Positions 8,928 to 18,131 of a DNA stretch of 64,000 nt are shown piece by piece. The position numbers were made by a program, and so were the translations under genes. Each line of letters begins with the position of its first letter. Position 1 is the first letter of the stretch. Under the pieces are notes generated by a model. That model ran no database searches, had not been told where the DNA came from, and was given only the letters and a program-made list of their open reading frames with translations. Source of the DNA: Planctomycetales bacterium (lineage in GTDB: Bacteria; Planctomycetota; Planctomycetia; Planctomycetales; Planctomycetaceae); the NCBI GenBank assembly GCA_026400835.1, contig JAPLOA010000070.1, positions 62,001 to 126,000 of the forward strand. Reading direction: 5' to 3'.

Positions 8928-9626
8928 TTGTTCAATTACATCCGCAAGTACCTTCGGCGCAAGACGGATCCGATTCGGCTGCTTCGTCAGTTGGCACCAG
9001 CCGACCTGAAACTTGAGACCCTGGTGCATGTGGGTGCTCATCTGGCTCAGGAACGGCATCTGTACGAAGAATGCGGTTATCGGCAAGTTTTGTGGATCGA
9101 AGGCTCTCCGGAAGTTTATGGGCGACTTTCGACAGTGCTGGAAAGCCATCAGGGGACTGCCCAACATGAAGCGTGTTGTGCTCTGCTGACGGAAAAAGAT
9201 GGCGACCAGTTGGCGCTTCAGTCGTTCAGCAACGATGGGAAGTCGAATTCGATTTTTGCGCCAACATCGGAGCTGAGAACTCGCTGGCCGGCTGTCGACG
9301 TTACGGGGGTCGTCGAATCGGTGACATCGCGTACGCTGGACACACTGCTGTCCGGGACAAAATACGCAAACCAATGTGATGTGCTGATCGTCGACGTGCA
9401 GGGCGCAGAGTTGCTGGTGTTGAAGGGTGCTGAATCCACATTGGCTCGCGCCAGCGCTGTGATTGTCGAAGTTTCGACTCGGCCATACTATCAAGGCGGA
9501 GTTCTGTTTCCAGAGGTGAAGACTTTTCTGGAGAGCCGCGGATTCACTTCCATGAGTACACCTCGTCGCCATGGTGACATGTTGTTCCTTCGGAATAAGT
9601 ATCTGCAGAAATCAAAGGCCGCATGA
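8928..9626 (+). CDS. FkbM-family SAM-dependent methyltransferase (TTG start)
   Basis: This is the third FkbM methyltransferase of the locus. LETLVHVGAHLAQERHLYEE is motif I, VLWIEGSPEVYG the ribose-binding strand, and CDVLIVDVQGAELLVLKGAE the central family motif. The start is taken as TTG at 8928 because GGAGGA stands 6 bases before it. The longer frame begins with GTG at 8895 and has no ribosome site. The product is 232 residues. It is the first gene of the rightward arm, with 134 bases before the next. Confidence 0.85.
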   Translation: MFNYIRKYLRRKTDPIRLLRQLAPADLKLETLVHVGAHLAQERHLYEECGYRQVLWIEGSPEVYGRLSTVLESHQGTAQHEACCALLTEKDGDQLALQSFSNDGKSNSIFAPTSELRTRWPAVDVTGVVESVTSRTLDTLLSGTKYANQCDVLIVDVQGAELLVLKGAESTLARASAVIVEVSTRPYYQGGVLFPEVKTFLESRGFTSMSTPRRHGDMLFLRNKYLQKSKAA

Positions 9627-9760
9627 AGTCGCCAGATCCTGCAGGATAAACCTCCGCGTCCCTGACATTGACGGTCGTCGCCGATTGGAACAGGCGTCGA
9701 CGACTGCAATTCATCGCTCAGAAGCTCTGCTGAAACGGAATTCATCGGAAAGCAATCATT

Positions 9761-10474
9761 ATGTTCGGACGCATTAAGAATCTGGATGCCAGAAACTCAT
9801 GGCTCAGGCAGACCCTCGCCGCCATCCCTGCTGGCAGCACAATTCTCGATGTCGGGGCTGGAGAGTGCCCGAATAAGAAGGACTGCAGCCACCTGAGCTA
9901 TAAGGCACAGGATATCGCGCAATATGATGGCGCGGGCAACAAACACGGATTGCACACCGGAGAGTTCGACTTTCATCAACTGGATTTCGTGTGTGATCTG
10001 TACGATATCCCTGAAGACGAGCTGTTCGACTGCGTAATGTGTACGGAGGTCCTTGAGCATGTGGTTGACCCCGTCCGCGCGATTCAGAAGCTAACTCGGA
10101 TGGTAAAGCCTGGCGGGACTTTGATCATCACGGCACCGTTTTGCAGTTGGACGCATTTTGCCCCTTATCATTACGCGACCGGCTTCTCCGAGTATTTCTA
10201 CAACAAGCACATTGAGTCGGAGGGCTTCGAGATCGTCACGATGGAAGCCAACGGCGGCTACTTTGATCTGATGGATCAGGAAATGGGCCGCATCGGATCG
10301 GTTCGTCGCAGATACAGTGGGATTCCGCTTGATCCACTCAGTTTTGTGTGCCTCTGGGCGGCTCGCATGAGTATCCGTTTGCTGGCCGCGATGGATGGTC
10401 CCAGAAACCAGCGGAAGTCCAGCGAATTGGCAACCTTTGGGTGGCACGTGAAGGCCGTGAGACGTGCTGCTTAG
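9761..10474 (+). CDS. Class I SAM-dependent methyltransferase
   Basis: This is a 237-residue methyltransferase of the Methyltransf_11/25 type. Motif I is STILDVGAGECPNK, motif II lies in LFDCVMCTEVLEHVVDP, and motif III is MVKPGGTLIITAPF. It lacks membrane segments. Such enzymes in polysaccharide loci usually methylate a sugar or a lipid carrier. It sits between the FkbM gene and the ABC exporter. The substrate cannot be read from the sequence. Confidence 0.85.
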   Translation: MFGRIKNLDARNSWLRQTLAAIPAGSTILDVGAGECPNKKDCSHLSYKAQDIAQYDGAGNKHGLHTGEFDFHQLDFVCDLYDIPEDELFDCVMCTEVLEHVVDPVRAIQKLTRMVKPGGTLIITAPFCSWTHFAPYHYATGFSEYFYNKHIESEGFEIVTMEANGGYFDLMDQEMGRIGSVRRRYSGIPLDPLSFVCLWAARMSIRLLAAMDGPRNQRKSSELATFGWHVKAVRRAA

Positions 10475-10539
10475 TACAGATTCCGGTTGAAGTGTGTACA
10501 GACAAGGGTAGCCGTCAACGTCGATAAGAAGTATTGAAT

Positions 10540-12531
10540 ATGCAGCAGCTCATTCGTCTCGGAACCTATGCGTGGCCCTACCGAAAGAAAATTGTTCTTT
10601 CCATCGTATGTGCGTTGCTGGTTTCGGCGTTCTGGTCACTGAATCTCTCCATCACGTTTCCAATTGTCCGCGTGCTTTTCGAAGGCGACAGCCTGCATGC
10701 CAATGTGGATCGGGAGATCTCCGAACTGAAGACTGAGATTCAGGGTTATCAGCAGAATCTGGATGCTGTAAAGGACTCTGATGTCGCCGAGCATGCTCGC
10801 GTGCAGAGAAAAATCAATGATGCCTCTCAGGTTCTGCTGACTCGTCAGGTCACAAAAGATGTGATCCTGCCGTACGTTCCTGAAGATAAGTTCAAGACGA
10901 TCCTTTTGATTCTGGGGCTCGTGGTTTCTGCCACAGTTGTGAAGGGCATCTTCATTTACTTTCAGGAAATTCTGGTGGGAAGCCTGGTCAATGCGGCTTC
11001 AAATGATATTCGTGCGGATGTCTTTCGGAACGCACTGAAGCTGGATTGTCAGTCACTGGCTGGAATTGGTACATCAAACCTGACGTCGCGGCTGACGAAT
11101 GACGTGGGCGAAATGGGGCTGGGGCTTCGTCTGTTTGGGGCTGATCTGGTTCGTGAACCACTGAAGGCCGTCCTGTGTATCATTGTAGCCCTCTATATCA
11201 ATTGGAGACTGACGGCTGTTGGTATTCTTGTGCTGCCTTTGATTGGACTGCTTTTCAGCCGATCCGGCAAAGCCCTGCGAAAGTCCTCGCGACAGACGCT
11301 CGAAACGATGTCCAGCATTTATCATTGCATTTCCGAGACGCTGGATGCCGTAAGAATTGTTGTGGCGTTTGGCCGTCAGGATCGTCACCAGCAGCAATTG
11401 GTGGATGCCAACACGGAATACTACAACCGATCTCAGAAACTGGTCCGTGTCACTGCACTGGTTCGTCCAGCTACTGAACTGCTGGGAATCATCGCATTCA
11501 TTTCGATCCTTATTCCCGGAGCCTACATGGTTCTGAACAGGACGGATCAAATTGCTGGCATTAAACTGGCGGCTCGACCTCTGGAAATGGCCGAGTTGGC
11601 GACTTTATATGCATTGCTTGCTGGCGTCCTGGACCCTGTGAGAAAGCTGTCCGGGATTCTGCCGATCATGCGACGATCAATGTCGGCCGCTGATCGAGTG
11701 TTCGAAGTGATCGACCTGAAGACTATGGTCCCGGAGCCTGAGGCGCCAGTTGTACTTCCACGTCATTGCGAGTCCATTGAGTTCGAAAATGTGTCTTTCC
11801 GGTACCTGTCTACGGGAAGCGCGAATTCTCATCCGTTGTCGTTGCACGACATCAGCCTGAAAGTGAATTTTGGAGAAGTCGTCGCGATCGTGGGAGGAAA
11901 CGGGTCCGGCAAGTCGACGCTGACAAGCTTAATTCCACGACTGATGGATCCCACCGATGGCGCCGTCAAGGTCGATGGTGTCGATATCGCCTGTGTTACC
12001 TCCATGGATCTGCGAAACCAGATCGGGATTGTCACGCAGGATACGATGCTGTTTGATGACACGGTCTACAACAATATCCTCTACGGAAACCCGGATGCAG
12101 ATGCGCATATGGTCGAAGAGGCAATCCGTATGTCTCACGCCGCAGAGTTTATTTTGACTCTGCCCGAAGGCATGAATACACGAGTCGGCGCAAAAGGCCA
12201 GCGATTGTCTGGTGGTCAGAAACAGAGAATTTCTCTGGCGCGAGCCATCCTTCGCAATCCATCAATACTCATTCTCGATGAAGCCACATCTGCTATTGAT
12301 GCGGAGAGTGAAAACCTGATCTACAAGGCACTTCGAGAATTCAGTCGAGGCCGAACAACGTTCATTATCACACACGTGATCAATCAGACGTTTCTTGATC
12401 TGATTGATCGTGTCGTTGTACTGGATCGAGGTCGAATCTCGGCGATTGGCCGTCACGAAGATCTTCTGAAAACAACTCCCGACTATTCCCGATTGCTCCA
12501 GATGGAAACTACTCTCCGTCGAGCCGCCTGA
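10540..12531 (+). CDS. MsbA-like ABC exporter (fused membrane and ATPase domains)
   Basis: This is a 663-residue half-transporter. An N-terminal six-helix membrane domain spans about residues 1-370. Its first extracytoplasmic loop is enlarged and charged (near residues 50-110). The ATPase domain has Walker A GGNGSGKST, a Q-loop, the signature LSGGQKQR, Walker B ILILDEATSAID and a switch histidine in FIITHVI. The architecture is that of MsbA and of lipid-linked-oligosaccharide flippases. The ATG at 10540 follows a TTG-AAT in the same frame; its ribosome site is weak. It is flanked by methyltransferase and ELM1-family genes, so a glycolipid cargo is likely. Confidence 0.92.
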   Translation: MQQLIRLGTYAWPYRKKIVLSIVCALLVSAFWSLNLSITFPIVRVLFEGDSLHANVDREISELKTEIQGYQQNLDAVKDSDVAEHARVQRKINDASQVLLTRQVTKDVILPYVPEDKFKTILLILGLVVSATVVKGIFIYFQEILVGSLVNAASNDIRADVFRNALKLDCQSLAGIGTSNLTSRLTNDVGEMGLGLRLFGADLVREPLKAVLCIIVALYINWRLTAVGILVLPLIGLLFSRSGKALRKSSRQTLETMSSIYHCISETLDAVRIVVAFGRQDRHQQQLVDANTEYYNRSQKLVRVTALVRPATELLGIIAFISILIPGAYMVLNRTDQIAGIKLAARPLEMAELATLYALLAGVLDPVRKLSGILPIMRRSMSAADRVFEVIDLKTMVPEPEAPVVLPRHCESIEFENVSFRYLSTGSANSHPLSLHDISLKVNFGEVVAIVGGNGSGKSTLTSLIPRLMDPTDGAVKVDGVDIACVTSMDLRNQIGIVTQDTMLFDDTVYNNILYGNPDADAHMVEEAIRMSHAAEFILTLPEGMNTRVGAKGQRLSGGQKQRISLARAILRNPSILILDEATSAIDAESENLIYKALREFSRGRTTFIITHVINQTFLDLIDRVVVLDRGRISAIGRHEDLLKTTPDYSRLLQMETTLRRAA

Positions 12532-12545
12532 AGCAGGACGTCGTC

Positions 12546-13589
12546 ATGACTCGCGAACGCACGACTGTGATCTGGAGATTTCTTGACGGCCGACCCGGGC
12601 ACGAGAACCAGGTCAGGGGCCTGTCGGAAGCGCTCGAGCGGATCCGCAGCGTCGAATTTTTCGACGTTTGCGTCCACGATGACATGAAAGGTCTGTGGAG
12701 TTTCCTTCCGAGTCGCCTGCTGCACGTGGCATCATTTCCCGCGCCAGATTTGTTAATCGGTGCGGGACATTCGACGCATCTGCCGTTGCTGGCCTGTAGC
12801 AGACGATACGGGGGCCGCACGGTTGTCATCATGAAGCCCAGTCTCCCGGTCGCCTTGTTTGATCTCTGCCTGATTCCTGAACACGATACGCTTCGTTTTC
12901 AGTCCGGCAATGTCGTTCGCACAGAAGGTGCACTCAATCGAATTCGTCCGTCAGATAAGCAGATTGCAGACCATGGACTTATCCTGATAGGCGGTCTTTC
13001 AAAGCATTTTCGCTGGTCCGATGAGAGTATTGCTCAGCAAGTTCAGAACCTTGTCGCCAGGACGCGGCTTCAGTGGACGATTGCTGCCTCTGAACGTACC
13101 CCGGTGAGCTTCCTGAAGCACATGCAGGCAATGTGCCCTGATGTTCGGCTGATGACTCCCGAGAATACGTCTGCTGAGTGGCTTCCCGATCAGCTTGAGC
13201 GCAGCGGGACCGTTTGGGTGACATGTGACAGCATGTCCATGATCTACGAAGCTCTGACCGCGGGAGCCCGGGTTGGATTGCTCGAACTGGAACCGACCTC
13301 ACCGGGACGAATCTCTTCTAATATCCAACGTTTGATTCGTTCATCAATGGTGACGGCTTGCAGTGACTGGTGGCATGGGCGTCCTTTATCGGCGTCTGCA
13401 AAGTCATTTTCAGAGGCTGATCGATGCTCGCGTATTGTCGTTGAGCGATGTCTTTCAGCGAACAGCCCGATCTCGTCAGGATTTCGAATCGCGGACCTGC
13501 TGTCAGTGCCCTCATCCGGCGATGCCGCGAATGCAAATCTCCGTGGCCTTGGGACTCTGATCTCTGAGGTTCGGATTCCTCTGCGATGA
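12546..13589 (+). CDS. ELM1/DUF1022-family protein
   Basis: This 347-residue protein resembles the ELM1 family, named after a plant mitochondrial fission factor. Bacterial members look like GT-B glycosyltransferases and sit in envelope loci. Visible family segments are LDGRPGHENQVRGLSEAL at the N-terminus, LLIGAGHSTHLPLLA, TVVIMKPSLP, and in the second half LILIGGLSKHFRW, WTIAASERTP and VTCDSMSMIYEALTAG. It starts 14 bases after the ABC gene and its stop overlaps the next start (ATGA). Its activity is not established; a sugar-nucleotide-related role is inferred. Confidence 0.78.
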   Translation: MTRERTTVIWRFLDGRPGHENQVRGLSEALERIRSVEFFDVCVHDDMKGLWSFLPSRLLHVASFPAPDLLIGAGHSTHLPLLACSRRYGGRTVVIMKPSLPVALFDLCLIPEHDTLRFQSGNVVRTEGALNRIRPSDKQIADHGLILIGGLSKHFRWSDESIAQQVQNLVARTRLQWTIAASERTPVSFLKHMQAMCPDVRLMTPENTSAEWLPDQLERSGTVWVTCDSMSMIYEALTAGARVGLLELEPTSPGRISSNIQRLIRSSMVTACSDWWHGRPLSASAKSFSEADRCSRIVVERCLSANSPISSGFRIADLLSVPSSGDAANANLRGLGTLISEVRIPLR

Positions 13590-14440
13590 AGGGAAGATCG
13601 ATGGTTCGTCCCGAACTTCCTCCGGAATCGATCAGCCGGTACACACCAACGTTTCAGTTTCCGAAAACACTGATTCAGCCATTCATTCGACCATTGGTCA
13701 AGCTGCAGGATGCTGGCAGGCTGCCCGCCGTACCTCTCTGTCAGCATGTCGTGATCTGTGGGTTTCCTCGCAGCGGGACAACACTGTTTCAACTGATGGT
13801 TGAATCGTGCGTCGCCGGGATCAAAACATTTGGCCGTGAACGACGTGCTCTTGAATTCGCCAAGTACGGCCGACGCACGCATGCCTGTGTCATGACGAAA
13901 CGACCGAAAGACATCTTCCTCATTCAGGAGCTTCGCGACTTCTATGCGTCACACTCAGCGGAAGTTCAATTCATCGTGATGCACCGCGATCCTCGCGCAA
14001 TTCTGACTTCGGTGCATTTTTCCAGGCCGAGCGAATACTTTGTGACGACCAATCAATGGCGACACATTTATCGTCATTGGAAGTGGGCCGCGAACGCAGA
14101 TGATGTGTTGTCGATTCGTTACGAAGATGTTGTTTGCGGACCCGATTTTGTGGAATCACAGTTTGCAAAACTCACCGGCTGTGAAATGAATCGTCCATTC
14201 CGTGACTTTCATCAGAATGTCCCTGCCGGTTTCGATGGTCGAGCTCTCAATGGCCTGCGCGAGCTGGATGAAAGTAATGTGCTTCGCTGGCGGGAGGCTT
14301 GTCATCGTGACAGAATTCGCTCGCTGCTTCAGGAGTTGCCGGAACTTCCTGATGTGCTGATCGAGATGGGTTACGAAACGGATGATTCGTGGGCCCGCGA
14401 ATATGCAGATTCTCAACAGGCGATTCCTGCTGCGGCCTGA
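13586..14440 (+). CDS. Sulfotransferase family protein
   Basis: This is a 284-residue PAPS-dependent sulfotransferase. The 5'-phosphosulfate loop is ICGFPRSGTTLFQLM near residues 55-69, and the 3'-phosphate motif is IVMHRDPRAILTSVHFS. DVLSIRYEDVV follows as in the family. The start ATG overlaps the previous stop by four bases, so it is translationally coupled to the ELM1-family gene. It is cytoplasmic in form, with no signal peptide. The acceptor is unknown; a sugar of the locus glycan is likely. Confidence 0.88.
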   Translation: MKGRSMVRPELPPESISRYTPTFQFPKTLIQPFIRPLVKLQDAGRLPAVPLCQHVVICGFPRSGTTLFQLMVESCVAGIKTFGRERRALEFAKYGRRTHACVMTKRPKDIFLIQELRDFYASHSAEVQFIVMHRDPRAILTSVHFSRPSEYFVTTNQWRHIYRHWKWAANADDVLSIRYEDVVCGPDFVESQFAKLTGCEMNRPFRDFHQNVPAGFDGRALNGLRELDESNVLRWREACHRDRIRSLLQELPELPDVLIEMGYETDDSWAREYADSQQAIPAAA

Positions 14441-14466
14441 AGAATCACCATGCCTCGAATGCGTCC

Positions 14467-15159
14467 ATGATTGTCTCGCACAAGTATCGATTCATCTTTC
14501 TGAAGACCGCAAAAACGGCTGGCACCAGCATCGAGATTGCTCTGTCGAAGTTTCTGGGTGATCATGACATCATCACGCCAATCTCCGCGCCTGATGAAGC
14601 GATTCGCCGAGGTCTCGGTTATCGCGGGCCGCAGAATTATCGAGTTCCCCTGCGGCAACACCGTCCTGTCGAGCTGACGCGTGCGATCTTTCTGGGCAGA
14701 AGAAAGAAGTTCTACAATCATATGCCAGCTCACGAAGTGCGCGGCATGATTGGCGAAGAGACCTGGAGCAACTACTACAAGTTTTGCTTTGAACGCAATC
14801 CCTTTGATCGAGTCATCTCGCTGTATTTCTGGTGCCACAAGTCGGAGCCGCGGCCAACACTGGCGGAGTTTCTGGAAGGCTCCGAGATCCACTTGTTAAC
14901 TCGTCGTGGCATTGATGTCTACACTGACTCGACGGGAAACGTCTGCGTGAACAGAGTTGGGCTTTACGAAAGTCTGAGTGCAGATCTGGAAGAGATTCGT
15001 ACGGCTGTCGGACTGCCGGAATCATTGCAGTTGCCAATGGCCAAGGCCGCACATCGAAAGGACCGCCGTCATTATTCCGAGCTGATCGATTCCGTCAGCC
15101 TCAAGAAGATTGAAGCGATGTTCAGTCGCGAGCTATCGCTGTGGGACTATCGGTTCTGA
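14467..15159 (+). CDS. Sulfotransferase family 2-like protein
   Basis: This is a second sulfotransferase of about 230 residues. It begins MIVSHKYRFIFLKTAKTAGT, where KTAKTAGTS is the PAPS 5'-phosphosulfate loop seen in carbohydrate sulfotransferases. YKFCFERNPFDRVISLYFW is the 3'-phosphate region. The frame extends upstream to 14389 within the preceding gene, but the ATG at 14467 starts right at the fold. Its stop lies 5 bases from the convergent nagA stop. Two unlike sulfotransferases in one operon point to a sulfated product. Confidence 0.85.
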   Translation: MIVSHKYRFIFLKTAKTAGTSIEIALSKFLGDHDIITPISAPDEAIRRGLGYRGPQNYRVPLRQHRPVELTRAIFLGRRKKFYNHMPAHEVRGMIGEETWSNYYKFCFERNPFDRVISLYFWCHKSEPRPTLAEFLEGSEIHLLTRRGIDVYTDSTGNVCVNRVGLYESLSADLEEIRTAVGLPESLQLPMAKAAHRKDRRHYSELIDSVSLKKIEAMFSRELSLWDYRF

Positions 15160-15164
15160 AGATT

Positions 15165-16367
15165 TCAAAGAGTTAGTCGTCCTCGAACAACAACGTTCTG
15201 CACCGCCAGCTTTGAGTCAAGAATCAGCAGGTCGGCTCGTTTTCCTGCTTCAAGGCTTCCAGTCTGGCGAGCAATTCCAGTTCGTTCCGCGGGAGTCAGG
15301 CTGGCCATTCGAATGACATCGGGAAGGCTTGCGGACGTGCTGGCTTTCATGTGTCGGACCATGTGGTCCATACCAACGATGGAACTGGCCAGACTTCCAT
15401 TCGGAGCCCAGCCCACGCGGCCATCACTGTGAAATTTAGAGCCTTCAGTCGAGTGCCCAAAGATGTATTCTCCCGGCGGCCTATCCAGCGCGCGGTTGCA
15501 ATCGGTGACGAGACAGAGTCGACTCGCGCCCTTCATGCGGTAGGCGAATTCCAGTAGCTCCGGAGCCAGATGACAGCCATCGGCGATCACTTCAGTGCTC
15601 ATCTCCCGATTCATCAATACGAACTCTGCCATACTGGCCTGCATGGGGACGTTAAATCGCTGTCGCATCGACGGGACAGAACTCATTGCGCACCAGAAGT
15701 GATCCACATGTCTCATGCCCGCGTTGAACGCTGTCTGCATTTCCGACCAGCTGGAGTTCGAATGCCCGCAGGTGATCAGGCACTTGTTGCGACGAGCCAA
15801 TGCGTAGAAGTCTGATGCTCCCGGAAGTTCAGCTGCGCACGTGGCGATGCGGATCATCTTTGTGGCGAAGTACTTTTCGTATTCGCTTAGTTTTGGAGGA
15901 CGGCAACCATCTTTCGAATGACATCCGACCTTGTCTTCAGCAAAGTAGGGGCCGTAGAGATGAACCCCGGCGATGTTGGGAACGAATGAGTTCTCTGACT
16001 TTTTGCGAACAGTCGCAGAGGCCTGAATCATGGCCATCAGGCTTTTAAAGCTGCCTGTTGTTGTTGTGGGAAAGATGGTGGTTGTTCCGTGTCGCGCATG
16101 AGCTTCGCAGGCCGTTTGGACGGCGTCCGGAGTGCCATCCATAAAGTCGGCGCGGTTTCCGCCGTGAACATGGATATCGATGAATCCTGGTGAGATAAAT
16201 CCGCCATCGGCATCAATCTGTATCACACTCTTTGGCAGCCGGCGTTGTTTACCGACAGAGACGATAGACGACCCTGTCCAGCGGACCATGCCGTCTTCAA
16301 GCAATCGATCGGGCAGAACGACGGTGCCGTTAAGAACGGCGTACTCCTCGGCTCCTGAATTTTTCAT
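15165..16367 (-). CDS. nagA: N-acetylglucosamine-6-phosphate deacetylase
   Basis: This is an amidohydrolase of the NagA family (400 residues). It converts GlcNAc-6-P to GlcN-6-P. The metal-binding segment is GFIDIHVHGGNRADFMDG, followed by HARHGTTTIFPTTT. Later are ITCGHSNSSW, RHVDHFW and LVTDCNRALDRPPGEY, where the aspartate is the expected catalytic base. It ends with GSLEAGKRADLLILD, typical of amidohydrolases. The ATG at 16367 is preferred over an in-frame TTG at 16433 just after the upstream stop. It forms a pair with the asparagine-synthase-like gene. Confidence 0.93.
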   Translation of the reverse strand: MKNSGAEEYAVLNGTVVLPDRLLEDGMVRWTGSSIVSVGKQRRLPKSVIQIDADGGFISPGFIDIHVHGGNRADFMDGTPDAVQTACEAHARHGTTTIFPTTTTGSFKSLMAMIQASATVRKKSENSFVPNIAGVHLYGPYFAEDKVGCHSKDGCRPPKLSEYEKYFATKMIRIATCAAELPGASDFYALARRNKCLITCGHSNSSWSEMQTAFNAGMRHVDHFWCAMSSVPSMRQRFNVPMQASMAEFVLMNREMSTEVIADGCHLAPELLEFAYRMKGASRLCLVTDCNRALDRPPGEYIFGHSTEGSKFHSDGRVGWAPNGSLASSIVGMDHMVRHMKASTSASLPDVIRMASLTPAERTGIARQTGSLEAGKRADLLILDSKLAVQNVVVRGRLTL

Positions 16368-16435
16368 GGGGCGGCTCAGATCAGAAGAGGTTCCAGGGGG
16401 ACTGTTATCATCCGGGCGAAGCCGCCTGATCAAGC

Positions 16436-17767
16436 TCAGCGAGCATAGAGTTCTGCGAAGGCCTGTCGATAGGGGAGTTCATTTTTCGGAAATAACGTGT
16501 CGAAGGTTGAGTCTTCAGTGGCACCTTTCTGGAAGCGGCGTTTCTCGAACACAGGCATAGTGTGCCCTGTGATCTGTTCAACCCCGCGCCGCACGACTTC
16601 TCCTTTGAGCTGATAGAGTTTGTCGTGTTGCCAATCGGTGAGTTCAATGAAGGGAATTCCTTCCGACACTTCGATCACATTGGGCAAAGCAAACGGGCTG
16701 AATCCACGGAATCCCAGCATCGTCGCCGGCGCCCAGGATCGAACATGGCCACGACTTTGACCTCCACTGTAGGTCAGAGAATGTTTGACGGCATTCACAC
16801 CCCAGCCTTCGTGGTAGAGCAGGGAATTGTTGAGCACACTGCGAATGGTGAGCTCACTGTTCTCTTCGATGGGATAGTCCTTCATGTTCTCGTCGCCGCC
16901 GTCACCGTCGGCCAGATAAATCCATTCCGGGTATCGGTTGCGAATCTCTTTGCACAGAGCCAGTGACATGGCTGCCGATTGCACGTCGAGAGGTTTGTAG
17001 TCTTCGATGACTCGCACGGCTTCACGATAATCGATAGCGCTTCGCGGTACATCGATCACTTCCAGAAACAATCCGAGATCCAGTGCCGACAGGAATTCGT
17101 GAGCCTGCGCTGCGTCCTGACCTCGCGAATCCAGTGACAGCGTGAACGCCTTGAGTCGTCCGGGCGATTCCCCTCGCTTCAGCAGGGCATCATAGATCGC
17201 CAGGAAAACCGCGCCACTGTCGATGCCGCCACTGAAGAGCACTCCGATGGGTTCTGTCGTCGGGATCTGGTCCAGCCAGCGGTAGACTTCCTGTTGCATG
17301 GCGGCGATGTAAGCGTAACCAATTTCATCCAGATTGTTGCTCAGTCGATTTCGTTCCGGAGTGAAGAATCGAGTACACGCCGGGCTGGGATCCGGACAGC
17401 CGATCAGGGCCAGCTCCTGAATATGATGAGCCGGCACCATGCGCGTGTAGGATGGGTGGAACTGTTCTGCCAGGCCCTCCTTTTTCAGCCAGTTTGCGAT
17501 TTCATCGATACGCTCAGCCACGATCAGACAAGGCCCCGCCACCTGCTTGGCCAGAAAATATCGCATCGGGCGACCAATCGATCGAGCCATTCTGATGATG
17601 TGCCCGTTCTGATGTACAAGAGCAAACTGCCCATCAATCTCACGGACCTTGGCAGGATCGCCAGATCCTAACCGGGCCGTTGCTTCTTCAACCGTCATGT
17701 TGAAGATCGTATTGTTCTTCGGATTGAGGAGGTTAACGAATCGTTCAACGTATTTGTGATTTTGCAT
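16436..17767 (-). CDS. Asparagine-synthase-like protein without glutaminase cysteine
   Basis: This 443-residue protein has the ATP-pyrophosphatase domain of asparagine synthetases: GVLFSGGIDSGAVFLAIYD (PP-loop SGGxDS) and YLADGDGGDENMKDYP. The first 180 residues keep the outline of the class II glutamine amidotransferase fold (REIDGQFALVHQNG, ARSIGRPMRYF). The chain starts MQNHKYVERF, so the N-terminal nucleophile cysteine is missing. It may use free ammonia or amidate or condense another substrate, as in beta-lactam synthetase relatives. It overlaps no neighbour; nagA begins downstream. Confidence 0.82.
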   Translation of the reverse strand: MQNHKYVERFVNLLNPKNNTIFNMTVEEATARLGSGDPAKVREIDGQFALVHQNGHIIRMARSIGRPMRYFLAKQVAGPCLIVAERIDEIANWLKKEGLAEQFHPSYTRMVPAHHIQELALIGCPDPSPACTRFFTPERNRLSNNLDEIGYAYIAAMQQEVYRWLDQIPTTEPIGVLFSGGIDSGAVFLAIYDALLKRGESPGRLKAFTLSLDSRGQDAAQAHEFLSALDLGLFLEVIDVPRSAIDYREAVRVIEDYKPLDVQSAAMSLALCKEIRNRYPEWIYLADGDGGDENMKDYPIEENSELTIRSVLNNSLLYHEGWGVNAVKHSLTYSGGQSRGHVRSWAPATMLGFRGFSPFALPNVIEVSEGIPFIELTDWQHDKLYQLKGEVVRRGVEQITGHTMPVFEKRRFQKGATEDSTFDTLFPKNELPYRQAFAELYAR

Positions 17768-18131
17768 GGTAAGACTTTCCGGAAGTGCGGCATCGCATCA
17801 GCTCTGCATATTCGCAGCGTTAGGCATCATCCTGTTTTCAGGGCGTTCAACCCATCAGGGCCATCAGTCCCGATAATGTCCTCGAACGATCAGTTCTTGA
17901 CAATGATCTGGGCGAAATTCGCGAGGGCGATTCTGTTTCGACTTAATCGTTAATGAGTCGAAAATCGACGATCCAGTTTGATCAAACAGATTGATTTACG
18001 GCTTGAATCTCCAAAGTGCTGGAACGTTCTTCGATGACTCGCCGAGAAACGCAGCCAAATCGAAGTTGGATCTCCTCCGCGTGCAGACGAGGCTGTTGAG
18101 CATTCGACACATATTTTCTTGCGGCGATTGC
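17768..18131. other. Intergenic region, no gene seen
   Basis: This is 364 bases between two minus-strand genes. It should hold the promoter of the asparagine-synthase/nagA pair. Short open frames on the plus strand have no recognisable content, and I see no clear hairpin with a T-run. Confidence 0.45.

Noticed and set aside
13485-13589. C-terminal tail of the ELM1-family protein as repeat-derived
   Set aside because: No matching copy or palindrome found; it may be an ordinary variable tail.
15165-16433. Extended nagA start at TTG 16433
   Set aside because: The extra 22 residues are not NagA-like, and the ATG at 16367 fits the family start; no ribosome site favours the TTG.
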